64,000 nucleotides of DNA, from contig NZ_JAGIOI010000001.1 of the NCBI RefSeq assembly GCF_017876675.1, forward strand, positions 3,968,001 to 4,032,000, in the 5' to 3' direction. How positions within the stretch are numbered: the first letter of the stretch is position 1; every line of letters starts with the position of its first letter. The notes beneath the pieces are model-generated. The model did no database searches. It was not told the DNA's origin and worked only from the letters and a program-made list of their open reading frames with translations. Shown piece by piece: positions 7,660 to 16,295 of the stretch. Both the position numbers and the translations under genes were made by a program. The DNA comes from Arthrobacter stackebrandtii (GTDB lineage Bacteria; Actinomycetota; Actinomycetes; Actinomycetales; Micrococcaceae).

Positions 7660-9177
7660 TTACTCGGCCGGATCGGCCGCCTTGTGGTTGGTGCCGGCGG
7701 AAAGGGACTCGGCAACTGCTTCCGTGACGGAACCGCCGGCCTTGCCGCCCACCATGCCCTGAAGCAGGCTGATGATGTCCAGCCCGGTGGTGTCCTTGAT
7801 CAGCTGCGTTGTTTCCTGCACGCCGCTGGAGACGTTCTTGCTCAGGTGGCTGGCGCCGTCGTTGGAAATGACGGTCATGTCCTTGATGGCTGACATGGGT
7901 GCGGCAACCTCGCGGGCCATGGCCGGCAGGACCTCCAGTACCTTGCTGAGGATGGCGGCCTCGTTGAACTTCTCGTAGGCCTCCGCCTGGGCGGCAATGC
8001 CTGCTGCCTCTGCGACGCCCTTGGCCTCGGTGGACTCGGCCTCGGCCTGGCCCCTCGACTTGATGACGGCGGCATCGGCGCGGCCGCGGGCCTCGATGAC
8101 GGCGGCTTCTGCGTTGCCGCGGGCCGTGTTGGCGGCGGCGTCTGCCTCGGCGGCAACCCTGTCGCCCTCTGCCGTGAGCTTGCGCTTGGCGAGTTCAACG
8201 GTGGCCTCGATTTCAGCGGCAGCCGACGCCCGGCGTCGTTCCTCCAGCTTGGCATCAGCCTGCTGGATGAGGCGGTACTTGTCTGCGTCGGCCGGCTTGC
8301 GGACCTCGGTGTCGAGCTCCTTTTCACGCAGCTCGGCACGGCGCAGGGCCACCTGCTGGTCGCGGATGATGACCTGTTCCTGCTGTTCGGCGGCGGCAAG
8401 CGGGCCCGCTGCGTCGGCACGGGCCTGGCGGGCGTCGGCCTCTTCCTTGAGCTCTGCGCGCTTGATGGTCAGCTGCTGCTGGGCCAGGGCCACCTGCTCG
8501 TCGGCAAGCGCCTTGGCCTGCTCGGATTCCTGCAGGGCCAGGGCTTCTGCGATCTTGGCGTTCTTCTCCACCAGGGCTGCCTCGGGTCGGCCAAGGTTGG
8601 CCAGGTAGCCGGAGTCGTCGTCGACCGACTGGATCTGGAAGGTGTCGATGACCAGGCCCTGGTTGTGCATGGAGTGCTCGGCCTCCTCCTTCACGCTCTT
8701 GGCGAAGGTGGCGCGGTCCTTGATGATGGATTCCACGCTCAGCGTGCCCACGATGGAACGCAGCGAACCGGCGAGGGTTTCCTGCGTGTAGTGGTCGATG
8801 GCCTCCTGCTGGTTGAGGAAGCGCTGGGCCGCCTTGCGCACGGAATCCGCGTCGCCGCCAACCTTGACCTGTGCCACGCCGGTCAGGTGCAGCTTGATGC
8901 CGTTCTGCGAAATGCCCTCAATTTTCAGCGAAACCTGCCGCGAGGCAAGCGAGAGCGGGTAGGCGCGCTGGGTGAACGGGTTGATGAAGATGCGCCCGAA
9001 CACGACGCGCTGGCTGTTGGGGTCCGGCTGGGACTTGTTGTCCTTGGAGGAGATGACCAGCGCCTGGTCCGGGCTGGCGATGTGCAGGGCCATGCGGGAG
9101 ATGATGAGGCCAATGACGACCACAAAAACGACCACGCCCAGGCCGATGAGCAGCGGGATGAGAAGCAAAAAGTTCAA
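7660..9177 (-). CDS. Flotillin-family membrane-raft protein (SPFH/band 7)
   Basis: Flotillins anchor in the membrane and organise lipid domains. After the chosen start comes one hydrophobic segment (LLLIPLLIGLGVVVFVV), then an SPFH domain (ASPDQALVISSKD, GISQNGIKLHL), then a long Ala/Glu/Lys-rich coiled coil with repeated EA motifs, and a C-terminal segment with a GLDIISLLQG-like helix. The open frame reaches 9270, but the first 31 residues are not membrane-like. A TTG at 9177, seven bases after GGAAGG, puts the hydrophobic segment at the very N terminus and is preferred. A hairpin follows the gene. Confidence 0.88.
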   Translation of the reverse strand: MNFLLLIPLLIGLGVVVFVVVIGLIISRMALHIASPDQALVISSKDNKSQPDPNSQRVVFGRIFINPFTQRAYPLSLASRQVSLKIEGISQNGIKLHLTGVAQVKVGGDADSVRKAAQRFLNQQEAIDHYTQETLAGSLRSIVGTLSVESIIKDRATFAKSVKEEAEHSMHNQGLVIDTFQIQSVDDDSGYLANLGRPEAALVEKNAKIAEALALQESEQAKALADEQVALAQQQLTIKRAELKEEADARQARADAAGPLAAAEQQEQVIIRDQQVALRRAELREKELDTEVRKPADADKYRLIQQADAKLEERRRASAAAEIEATVELAKRKLTAEGDRVAAEADAAANTARGNAEAAVIEARGRADAAVIKSRGQAEAESTEAKGVAEAAGIAAQAEAYEKFNEAAILSKVLEVLPAMAREVAAPMSAIKDMTVISNDGASHLSKNVSSGVQETTQLIKDTTGLDIISLLQGMVGGKAGGSVTEAVAESLSAGTNHKAADPAE

Positions 9178-9311
9178 AATGAGACCTTCCAGAGCTTGCG
9201 GCGGCTGGGTGGAGACCTGCGAACCGCCTGAGTCTTCCCATCCTACGGACGGCCGGCCTTTTCTCCACATGAAGGAGAAAAGGTTACGGCGCCCGCCTGC
9301 CGGATTCCGGC

Positions 9312-9575
9312 TTAGGGTTCCATTCCCGCATGGACCGGAACGTGGTCGACGGCGTTGCGCCGGTGGATGTTCTTGGCGTTGCGGTCAAAACCCTTGGCGT
9401 CCAGGTTGTTGCCCAACCGGAACGCCGCGAGGGCTTCGTCGTAGATGCCGTTCATGCGCTGGCCCGAGTACTCAGCGCTGGTGCCGTCGTTGAAGGTGAT
9501 GGACACGGTGGTTTTGGCCGGGAAGTGCCGGCTCATGCGGACGTATCCGTCGTTGTCCTGCGTCAGGTGGATCAT
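9312..9575 (-). CDS. Small hypothetical protein, 87 residues
   Basis: No family recognised. The sequence starts MIHLTQDNDGYVRMSRHF, continues with the beta-rich block TVSITFNDGTSAEYSGQRM and a mixed-charge C-terminal half with Asn/Arg/His. It has no signal peptide or membrane span. It lies between the flotillin gene and bioB on the same strand with gaps of over 70 bases on either side. Codon pattern and position support a real gene; function is unknown. Confidence 0.6.
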   Translation of the reverse strand: MIHLTQDNDGYVRMSRHFPAKTTVSITFNDGTSAEYSGQRMNGIYDEALAAFRLGNNLDAKGFDRNAKNIHRRNAVDHVPVHAGMEP

Positions 9576-9646
9576 GGGGTTCCGTGTTCTGCTTGAGGTG
9601 CCGGCCCGGGCTGGTGCGCGGCGGTGGGTTCAACGCTAGTGCAGGT

Positions 9647-10780
9647 TCAGGCGTTCGGGGCAACGGCGGTGCCGGCACCGCGCCGGCGGATGGCCGGGAG
9701 GGCGCCCAAGGTGGCGGGCGCGCCCGGGGAGGCGGCGCCGTCGTGCAGGGAAGTGCGGGCAGGCGAAGGCGGCAGGCTGCTGGAAGCCTCAGGGCTGGGG
9801 TTTTGGCCCAGGACGGTGAATCCGGAATCGGCGATCATGTCAAGGTCGGCCTGCCCTGGCTGCCCCTCGCTGGTCAGGTAGTCGCCGAGAAACAGCGAGT
9901 TGGCGATGTGCAGGGCGAGCGGTTGAAGGGTGCGCAGGTGCATCTCACGGCCGCCGGCCATGCGCAGTTCCGTGGACGGGCAGGCGAAGCGGACTAGGGC
10001 GAGGATGCGGATGCAGTGGGCAGGGGTGAGCAGCCAGGTGCCCTCCAGGGGTGTGCCGTCGAAGGGCATGAGGAAGTTGACGGGGATGGAGTCGCTGTCC
10101 AGGTCGCGGAGGGCGAAGACGGCGTCGACGAGGTCGCCGTTGCCCTCCCCCATGCCGACGATCAGGCCCGAACACGGCGAGAGGCCGGCGGACTTGGCAT
10201 GCTCCACGGTGCGGATGCGGTCGGCGAAGTCGTGGGTGGTGCAGATGTCCTTGTACATGGCCTCGCTGGTGTTGAGGTTGTGGTTGTACGCGTCCGCGCC
10301 GCAGGCCTTGAGCTTTTCGGCCTGGCCTTCCTTGAGGATGCCCAGGCACGCGCAGACCTCCACGCCGGGATGATCTTCCTTCAGGCCCTCCACCATGGCG
10401 GCGACGCGGTCCACGTCGCGGTCGGTGGGACCCTTGCCGCTGGCGACGAGGCAGACGCGGGAGGCCCCGGCCGCGATGCCGCTGCCTGCCTGGGCCAGGG
10501 CTTCCTCCGGCTTCAGCCACGTGTACTTCAGGATTTGCGCTGCGGAGCCCAGCCTCTGGGAGCAGTAGGTGCAGTCTTCCGGGCACAAACCGGATTTGAG
10601 GTTGACCAGGTAGTTTACCTTCACCGCATTGCCGAAGTGCGCGCGGCGGAGGCGGGCGGCTGCGGCCACGAGGTCCATGAGCTGGTCGTCGCTGGATTCG
10701 AGGATGGCGAAGGCGTCGTCGCGGGACAGCACGGCACCTTCGAGTTGGCGGTCGGCGAGGGCATTGAATGAATTGAACAC
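9647..10780 (-). CDS. bioB: Biotin synthase
   Basis: Radical SAM enzyme inserting sulfur into dethiobiotin, the last step of biotin synthesis. The CxxxCxxC cluster motif is C66-PED-C70-TY-C73, followed by YCSQ and the conserved [14 protein letters not shown] block that binds substrate, and [15 protein letters not shown]. It is 377 residues, longer than the usual 330-350 because of a Pro/Ser/Ala-rich tail after the catalytic domain. The start is GTG at 10780, lying inside a palindrome. No other bio genes are nearby. A divergent TetR gene begins 182 bases away and is a likely regulator. Confidence 0.95.
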   Translation of the reverse strand: MFNSFNALADRQLEGAVLSRDDAFAILESSDDQLMDLVAAAARLRRAHFGNAVKVNYLVNLKSGLCPEDCTYCSQRLGSAAQILKYTWLKPEEALAQAGSGIAAGASRVCLVASGKGPTDRDVDRVAAMVEGLKEDHPGVEVCACLGILKEGQAEKLKACGADAYNHNLNTSEAMYKDICTTHDFADRIRTVEHAKSAGLSPCSGLIVGMGEGNGDLVDAVFALRDLDSDSIPVNFLMPFDGTPLEGTWLLTPAHCIRILALVRFACPSTELRMAGGREMHLRTLQPLALHIANSLFLGDYLTSEGQPGQADLDMIADSGFTVLGQNPSPEASSSLPPSPARTSLHDGAASPGAPATLGALPAIRRRGAGTAVAPNA

Positions 10781-10787
10781 TGTTCAA
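10773..10787. promoter_or_regulatory. Palindromic operator overlapping the bioB start codon
   Basis: TTGAACA-C-TGTTCAA is a perfect 7+1+7 palindrome that contains the bioB GTG. On the minus strand a TTGACC -35-like hexamer and CACACT/ACACTT -10-like hexamer lie upstream, with about 6 bases from -10 to GTG, so the transcript may be leaderless. The shape resembles sites of the TetR-type regulator BioQ (TGAAC half-sites), and a TetR gene is divergent next door. Confidence 0.6.
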
Positions 10788-10961
10788 GTGTGCAGGCCGG
10801 ACCGTTCCGGGTCAAACGGTTACGCCGTGTTGTGCGGCGCCCTGCCGCCAGCCGGGCGGCCAATGCATGCGGGGTGGGCCGCCGGTATGTGCCCGTGCAC
10901 GCCCGCTCCCCCGGCATGGGGCAAAATGGAGGGGCCGCCTACCCGAAGGGACCACACATCC

Positions 10962-11558
10962 ATGGCATTGACCCGCGAGCAGCTCGTCGACACGGCGTTT
11001 GGCATTCTGCGCGACTACGGCCTGGCCGACCTTTCCATGCGGCGGCTGGCAAGGGACCTCGGCGTGCAGGTCGGGGCGCTCTATTGGCATGTGAAGAACA
11101 AGCAGGAATTGCTGGGCGTGCTCTCGGTCATGATTCTGGCCCGGGTGGAAGGCGGCGCCGGCCAGGATGCCGCACACGGCGCCGTCCCCCAGGCCCGGCC
11201 TGCGTTGGCCGCCGACGAAGCGGCTGCCGCAATCCGGCGTCGTGCCCGGGACATCAGGAACGCGCTGCTGGGCGTGCGCGACGGGGCGGAGGTCGTGGCC
11301 TTGACGCATGCCCTGGACCCGGATGCACTGCCCGCCCTGAAGGACCTTGAGCCTCTGTTTGCCGCGGCCGGGATGACCCTGGAACAGGCAAACTGGGCGG
11401 GGAACGCGGTGGTCAACTACATCCTGGGGGCCGTCAGCCAGGAGCAGACCCGGAACGGCTTGATTGCTGCGGGCCTGCTGCCCGGTGAGGCCGATCCCGG
11501 CGGCGACGCTGCGGCGTTCAACTTCGGGTTGGACATGTTGCTGGCAGGGACCCGCTAA
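10962..11558 (+). CDS. TetR family regulator, candidate biotin-operon repressor (BioQ-like)
   Basis: A 198-residue TetR protein. The N-terminal helix-turn-helix is clear: TREQLVDTAFGILRDYGLAD, then SMRRLARDLGVQVGALYWHVKNKQELL. The C-terminal half has the usual helical ligand/dimer domain, with NWAGNAVVNYILGAVSQEQ. It starts with ATG after GAAGGGACC. It is divergent from bioB, and a perfect palindrome lies at the bioB start, so local control of biotin synthesis is the simplest reading. The BioQ assignment is inferred from context, not from a diagnostic residue. Confidence 0.85.
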   Translation: MALTREQLVDTAFGILRDYGLADLSMRRLARDLGVQVGALYWHVKNKQELLGVLSVMILARVEGGAGQDAAHGAVPQARPALAADEAAAAIRRRARDIRNALLGVRDGAEVVALTHALDPDALPALKDLEPLFAAAGMTLEQANWAGNAVVNYILGAVSQEQTRNGLIAAGLLPGEADPGGDAAAFNFGLDMLLAGTR

Positions 11559-11625
11559 TCTCTTGGCCGCCGGTTCGAGTCAGGCCCGGGGCACAATGTG
11601 GCGCTAACCTGCGGTTATGTACTGC
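11559..11625 (+). repeat. Direct-repeat copy 1 with tRNA 3'-end-like sequence (putative attachment site)
   Basis: The first 38 bases (11559-11596) match 13567-13604 at 35 positions; weaker similarity runs on to 11625. The core GGCCGCCGGTTCGAGTC resembles a tRNA T-arm followed by a 3' acceptor strand. There is no 5' tRNA half: the TetR stop codon ends immediately before the repeat. Confidence 0.6.
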
Positions 11626-12160
11626 AAGCCAGGGCCGTTTGGGACCAACTCGCCTTTGACCCCCATTAGTCAAAAAATTCCGGCGGTGCCGCTCCCCTTT
11701 TCAGCAGGGCGAGCTCCCCCTTTTTGGTGCCACAGCGACCACTTTTGCGTAGTCCGAAATGCTTTCCAGGCCGCTCAAGCGGTCAAAGCAGGTAAGCGGG
11801 CCGGCTCCTTAATTGCTGGCCATCGAACTTCGGCGGGACCCAATTACGAACGATATCTTGTGCCGCTGCAGGCAAGGTGTTTATGGCCAAGTTCCAGAGT
11901 GTGTCGTATCCCGCGTTATCTCATTCAACAGGATCCTGAGAACGTCCATTGCCGGGTTCCGGCAGCGTGAATTCACTTCCGGAGGTGCGGGGCCACACGA
12001 AGCGGTCGAACTACGCTGCCGCGTCGAAACAAGTGGCTAGCCGATTCCCGCCAATCGGATGCCAATAACCAACTTTGGATCATCACGCCCCTTAAACATT
12101 GCAATATTGGGCCGGCCGGTCACCGCTTTGCAGATGTTCGCTCGAACCAATTGACCACCT
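11626..12160. other. Gene-free left part of the small island
   Basis: No ORF in these 535 bases has a convincing start, ribosome site or recognisable protein. The stretch contains CTCCCCTTTT at 11692-11701 and CTCCCCCTTTTT at 11714-11725, a motif that recurs near the other end of the island. Base composition is lower in GC than the neighbours. Confidence 0.5.
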
Positions 12161-12192
12161 GCATGGAGGCATGGAGGCATGGAGGCATGGAG
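12161..12192. repeat. Four perfect tandem copies of GCATGGAG
   Basis: Four exact 8-base units (GCATGGAG) run from 12161 to 12192 in the region upstream of the antitoxin promoter. Such a repeat can change copy number by slippage. Confidence 0.85.
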
Positions 12193-12236
12193 TCTTCGGT
12201 GACATACGCTCGACCGTGGGACGATTTCTTCCACCC

Positions 12237-12267
12237 TTGAGAAACTACACAGAAATCTGTATAGTTT
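12237..12267 (+). promoter_or_regulatory. Promoter with embedded operator for the toxin-antitoxin pair
   Basis: TTGAGA at 12237-12242 and TATAGT at 12260-12265 are 17 bases apart. A 12-base inverted repeat with one mismatch (12242-12253 and 12256-12267) covers the spacer and the -10, as expected for an autoregulated antitoxin operator. The -10 ends 6 bases before the ATG at 12272, so the mRNA is probably leaderless. Confidence 0.75.
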
Positions 12268-12271
12268 CCGT

Positions 12272-12580
12272 ATGACCACCATGACCATCACAGAAGCATC
12301 CCGTGCCGGCGTCTCATCTCTTGTTGCCTCGGCTGAAGCGGGAAACGATGTTCCCCTGTCCCGCCATGGCAGAGTCGTTGCCGAGGTTGTTTCCGCTGAT
12401 GAGATCGCCGGCCTGAGGCGTGATCGTGACACTCTTCGCGATGCGGCGCTCGTCATGGCCCGATTCGCAACCGACACCGGGGTCCGCACCGACCTGGACC
12501 AGGCCATGGAATTCTTCGGCTTCACCCGCGCTGAACTGGAAGCCGAGATTGCCGCTGACATCGCAGCCGGGCGAGCGTGA
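12272..12580 (+). CDS. Phd/YefM-type antitoxin
   Basis: A 102-residue antitoxin. The N-terminal half matches the prevent-host-death fold: MTITEASRAGVSSLV, then the strand VPLSRHGRVVAEVVS. The acidic C-terminal half (DLDQAMEFFGFTRAELEAEI) would bind the toxin. Family antitoxins neutralise a partner RNase and repress their own promoter. The ATG at 12272 fits a leaderless start; an internal ATG at 12281 is also possible. It overlaps the toxin gene by 4 bases (GTGA), the classic TA layout. Only the exact subfamily is uncertain. Confidence 0.85.
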   Translation: MTTMTITEASRAGVSSLVASAEAGNDVPLSRHGRVVAEVVSADEIAGLRRDRDTLRDAALVMARFATDTGVRTDLDQAMEFFGFTRAELEAEIAADIAAGRA

Positions 12581-13143
12581 CAACACGCCCCCAGCGAGTC
12601 TGCGTAGTTCGACTCACAGAGGATGCCGTAGCCGACCTTCATCGACTCAGTAAGAAAGACCCCCAGATCGTCCGCACCGTATTCAAGAAGATGCTGCTGC
12701 TGGAGCGGTCAACCAACGCCGGCGAGCCCTTACTTGGGGCTTTGATTGGATTCCGCAAACTCGTTGTAGGTGACCGGGATTGGCGCATTGTCTGGCGCGT
12801 AACAGCGGACACCGATGGCACGCCGATCCTTGATATCTCCGAAGTATGGGCCGTAGGCGTCCGATCCGACAGCGAGGTCTACGAGGAACTCAAGGCACGC
12901 GTTGCACGGATAGGCGACGACCCCAAGCTCCAACCACTAAAAGACGTCATTACCCAAATGGGTCGTCTCTATGAATCCGTTGCAGCCGCCGCGGAACCTA
13001 ATCGGGAGTCGTCCCTGCCTGGCTGGCTTCAGGCCGCCCTCCGCGAACAACTCAACCTTGACCAGGAAGAGATCTCGAAAATATCGGAGCGGGAGGGACA
13101 GGAGCTGCTGATGGAATTCTGGTCCGGCCGCCAGAAACCCTAG
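12577..13143 (+). CDS. RelE/ParE-like toxin with a long C-terminal extension
   Basis: The first 90 or so residues read like a RelE/ParE fold: VRLTEDAVADLHRLSKKD, a helix with Lys/Arg, then GFRKLVVGDRDWRIVWRV and an ISEVWAVG strand. RelE-type toxins cleave ribosome-bound mRNA; ParE types hit gyrase. At 188 residues it is about twice the usual length; the extra part is helical and acidic (LDQEEISKISEREGQELL). The GTG start overlaps the antitoxin stop. Function as a toxin is supported by fold and partner; the role of the extension is unknown. Confidence 0.8.
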   Translation: MTTRPQRVCVVRLTEDAVADLHRLSKKDPQIVRTVFKKMLLLERSTNAGEPLLGALIGFRKLVVGDRDWRIVWRVTADTDGTPILDISEVWAVGVRSDSEVYEELKARVARIGDDPKLQPLKDVITQMGRLYESVAAAAEPNRESSLPGWLQAALREQLNLDQEEISKISEREGQELLMEFWSGRQKP

Positions 13144-13566
13144 AGCACAAGGCGAAAGTCGAAGATGCGGGCCCGGCGACTGCCAACTGTTCCCGGCCGA
13201 AAGCTAACCGCCAATCTGAACCAAACAAATGTCACACGGTCGCCCGCAAACAGCCCCGACGAGCGTTTCGAATTCTCGAAGAACGCGCATTCCCTCGACC
13301 CTCGGCTGCGGCGTAAAATGATAAGAACTGTCGGCACCCTGCACTGTTTCGTGGCAAATCGCTGACAAGCCCGTTTCCACGGAATGAGACGCCCAAGCAA
13401 AAAATATATCGGGAGCGAACAGCAGCCGCTCCCCTTTTACTCCCCCTTTTCAACCAATAACCATGGCAATGCGCGACATGTCACGGCATTCGAAAACAGT
13501 GAAACTCGCCGAAAACACGGGAAATATGGCAAGTACCCCCACCCAACAGAATCCAGGTAGTGAGAT

Positions 13567-13633
13567 TCTCTTGGCCGCCGGTTCGAGTCCGGCCCAGGGT
13601 ACAAAGGCCCTCTGACCCGCGGTTTCATTCTGC
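13567..13633 (+). repeat. Direct-repeat copy 2 with tRNA 3'-end-like sequence (putative attachment site)
   Basis: TCTCTTGGCCGCC... with the T-arm-like stem GCCGG, loop TTCGAGT, stem CCGGC and then CCAGGGTA. It matches the copy at 11559 with 3 differences over 38 bases, then decays. No D-arm or 5' acceptor is found upstream, so this is not a complete tRNA gene. Confidence 0.6.
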
Positions 13634-13642
13634 GGGTCAGAG
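13610..13642 (+). terminator. Hairpin after the tRNA-like fragment
   Basis: CTCTGACCCGC at 13610-13620 pairs perfectly with GCGGGTCAGAG at 13632-13642 around an 11-base loop. It is placed as a terminator would be after a tRNA gene. Only a weak T stretch follows. Confidence 0.55.
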
Positions 13643-14160
13643 ACGTTTATGAGCAAGAACGGCCAACTCCCCCTTTTCTCCCCAAATTCAGCAAATTTGG
13701 GCTCTTGTGACTCTTCCGTGGGTGTTTTTCGCGCGCCTTAACGTCCACACGCCGCTTCCTGCCTAGGTTTTTGACTGTCGAAAGAACGATCACCATGGCG
13801 GGGAAACGGCGTGCAGAAAACAATCACAAGGTCTGCCGTGCTCGGAGCCGAAATATGCTTGGAGTTCACTCGGCCTCCCACTCCAATAGGGGGCGCTGAT
13901 TCTAGTCACGTATATTTCAACGATGAAACTCCCCAACATACTTGTCGGCTCCGTCCACTCAAATTCACTGTCGCCTGATTCTGGTGGCTGATTTGTCAAC
14001 TGAAAAGTGAAACTGCCCACTCACTGATAAGTGTGTCGCCCAGCCAATTTTTTGCTAGTCGTTTGCGGGCAGAAGTGCCGCGTAGCTGGGCGTCTGGGCC
14101 AACGAATCAGGAGGACTTGTGACGTCGTATTGCGTCAGCACGACCGGTGGGATTGACCCC
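13643..14160. other. Intergenic stretch without a supported gene
   Basis: No ORF in these 518 bases has a ribosome site or recognisable product. A minus-strand frame at 13790-14020 exists but has no family resemblance and poor codon bias. CTCCCCCTTTT occurs at 13667-13677. GC content is below that of the flanking genes. Confidence 0.5.
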
Positions 14161-15465
14161 TCAGGCGTCCACACCGAGCAGGTGCCCCCTCAGTGTGCGG
14201 GTTGTGTACCGGTTCCGGAACAGCCCGCGACGCTGCAGCAGCGGGACCACGCGGTCCACAAATTCTTCCAGGGACCCGGGAAGGACGGGCGGCATCAGGT
14301 TGAAGCCGTCCGCGCCCCCATTCTCAAACCAGTGCTGGATCCCGTCTGCAACCTGTTCGGGGGTGCCGGCCATGGTGCAGTGGCCGCCTCCGGCCGCCAG
14401 CCGATCCAACAGCTGGCGCACCGTGGGTCGTTCCGTCTCAACCAGCCGCAGGATGGTGGCATACCTGCCCGCCGGACCGGAAAATTCCGACGCCGGTGCC
14501 AGCCGCGGGACGGGGGCGTCCAGCTCCCAGCTGATGCAGTCCTGCTGGATGAACTTACCCAGCTGGGCCAGCGACTGGGCCACCGGCACCAGCCCGTCCA
14601 ATTCCGCCCGTGCAGCAGCGGCCTCCTTGGCTGTGCTGCCGATGTAGCTGACTAGACCCGGCATCACCACCACTTGGCCCGGATCTCGGCCCGCACGGGC
14701 GGCGCGGGCCTTGACGTCCCGGTAGTACTGCTGTGCGCTCGACAGGTCCGCTGCAACGGAATACACACCTTCGGCATGGCGTGCCGCCAGATTGCGACCG
14801 TCCTCGGAAGCGCCTGCCTGGAACAGGACGGGGCGGCCCTGCGGGGAACGAGGCACGTTGAGCGGCCCGGCCATCCGGAAGTGCCGGCCCTCGTGGTGCA
14901 CGGGCCGAATTTTGGACATGTCGGCGTAGGCTCCCGCGGGATCTGCACGGATGGCGTCGGCGTCCCAGGAGTCCCACAGGGCCAGGGCGGCCTGGACGAA
15001 CTCGGCCGCCCGCCCGTACCGTTCGGCATGCACGGGCAGTGTGTCCATGCCATAATTCTGTGCTTCCGCGTCGAACATGGAGGTCACCACATTCCAGCCC
15101 GCCCGTCCGCCGCTGATGTGGTCAAGCGAGGCCAACATCCGGGCCGCGGGAAACGGCTCGTAGAACGACGCCGGGATGGTGCACACCAGGCCGATCCGCT
15201 CCGTGCCGGCCGCCATGGCCGACAACAGGGTCAGGGGTTCGAGGTTCCACAGCGGGCCGTGGGTGATGTCGCCCTGGGACTGGCCGTCCGCCAGGAACAC
15301 GGCGTCGAAGCATCCGCGTTCCGCCGTCTGTGCAAGGCTGGTCCAATAAGCGTGGTCCACCAGATCCGCGGGCCTTGCCCTTGGGCTGCGCCACGCGGCA
15401 TTGTGGTGCCCGCAGCCGTGGACAAAGGCGTTCAGGTGGAGCTGTCTGGCGGGTGCCCCGGGCAT
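14161..15465 (-). CDS. LLM-class flavin-dependent monooxygenase (NtaA/SnaA/DszA type)
   Basis: A 434-residue bacterial-luciferase-like oxidoreductase that uses FMNH2 or F420H2 and oxygen to hydroxylate or cleave organic substrates. Marks are the opening HLNAFVHGCGHHNAAWR typical of the NtaA/SnaA/DszA group, DAVFLADGQ, the TSMFDAEAQNYGMD segment and PVLFQAGASEDGRNLAARHAEGVY. Its ATG overlaps the SDR stop (TGATG), and both follow a TPP riboswitch, so expression should respond to thiamine status. A role in releasing or recycling a thiamine precursor is inference; family and operon are clear. Confidence 0.88.
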   Translation of the reverse strand: MPGAPARQLHLNAFVHGCGHHNAAWRSPRARPADLVDHAYWTSLAQTAERGCFDAVFLADGQSQGDITHGPLWNLEPLTLLSAMAAGTERIGLVCTIPASFYEPFPAARMLASLDHISGGRAGWNVVTSMFDAEAQNYGMDTLPVHAERYGRAAEFVQAALALWDSWDADAIRADPAGAYADMSKIRPVHHEGRHFRMAGPLNVPRSPQGRPVLFQAGASEDGRNLAARHAEGVYSVAADLSSAQQYYRDVKARAARAGRDPGQVVVMPGLVSYIGSTAKEAAAARAELDGLVPVAQSLAQLGKFIQQDCISWELDAPVPRLAPASEFSGPAGRYATILRLVETERPTVRQLLDRLAAGGGHCTMAGTPEQVADGIQHWFENGGADGFNLMPPVLPGSLEEFVDRVVPLLQRRGLFRNRYTTRTLRGHLLGVDA

Positions 15466-16229
15466 CAGTTCATCACCAGGCCGCCGTCGACCACCAGATT
15501 CTGGCCGGTGACACAGCGCCCCCAGGGCGAGGCAAAGAAGAGCGCGGCATCGGCCATTTCGGCGGGCGTGGTGATGCGCCGCAACGGGGTGCTTGAAGCA
15601 ATGAGGTCAAAAACCTCCTCCGGCGTGGCCGAGCTGGCATCGGTGGTGCGCAGCAGCCCGCCGGAAACCATGTTGACAGTGATGTTCTCCGGGCCGAGGT
15701 CCACCGCAAGCGTGCGGGTCAGCGACAGCAGGGCGGCTTTTGCCGCCGTGTAGTCGTGGTACGGCACCACGGGATTCTGGAACAAGTTGGTGCCAATGTT
15801 CACCACCCGGCCAAACCCTGCACGGCGCATGCCCGGCAGCGCCTGCTGGACCGTGTTGAGCGCGCCGCGGACCGTGCCGGAGAACTGGGCATGCAGTTCC
15901 TCCCATGACAGCTCCCCCGCCTTGCTGCGCGCGTCCCCGTTGAAGGAGAAACCCGCCAGTGCGTTGTTGACGACCGTGGTCACCGGGGCACCGAAGTGGT
16001 CCTGCGCCGTGGCAAGCATGGCGGCCACCTGGCCGGGATCGGTGACGTCGGCCTGCAGGGCCACGGCCCGGCCGGCCCCTGCCGTCGCAGCCAGGTCGTG
16101 CGCCGGTCCGGCGCTGTTGAGGTAATTCACCACCACCCGGGCACCGGAATCCAGGAATGCCCTGGCAATGGCTGCGCCGAGTCCGCGCGATGCGCCGGTG
16201 ACGAGGACGATTTGTTCGGAAATGTGCAT
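15465..16229 (-). CDS. SDR oxidoreductase in a thiamine-regulated operon
   Basis: A 254-residue classical SDR with TGASRGLG at residues 13-20, VNNALAG, and the catalytic set VVNIGTNLFQ... YHDYTAAK followed by GQNLVVDGGLVMN at the C terminus. The ATG at 16229 follows GGTGGAG and lies 67 bases after the TPP riboswitch; a longer frame to 16364 would read through the riboswitch and is rejected. I recall an SDR gene (oarX) listed among thiamine-regulated genes in comparative genomics, which fits this setting. The reaction is unknown. Confidence 0.85.
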   Translation of the reverse strand: MHISEQIVLVTGASRGLGAAIARAFLDSGARVVVNYLNSAGPAHDLAATAGAGRAVALQADVTDPGQVAAMLATAQDHFGAPVTTVVNNALAGFSFNGDARSKAGELSWEELHAQFSGTVRGALNTVQQALPGMRRAGFGRVVNIGTNLFQNPVVPYHDYTAAKAALLSLTRTLAVDLGPENITVNMVSGGLLRTTDASSATPEEVFDLIASSTPLRRITTPAEMADAALFFASPWGRCVTGQNLVVDGGLVMN

Positions 16230-16295
16230 GGGTCTCCACCTTTGAAAGGCAAAGAGATGGGTTGCATGGCAGCGCAGGCGCGCAAAAGGCCAGCA

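Noticed and set aside
11559-13633. Intact tRNA genes at the two repeats
   Set aside because: Only the T-arm and 3' acceptor strand are present; no D-arm, anticodon arm or 5' acceptor strand is found at either copy.
13790-14020. 76-residue minus-strand frame
   Set aside because: No ribosome site, weak codon bias and no recognisable sequence.
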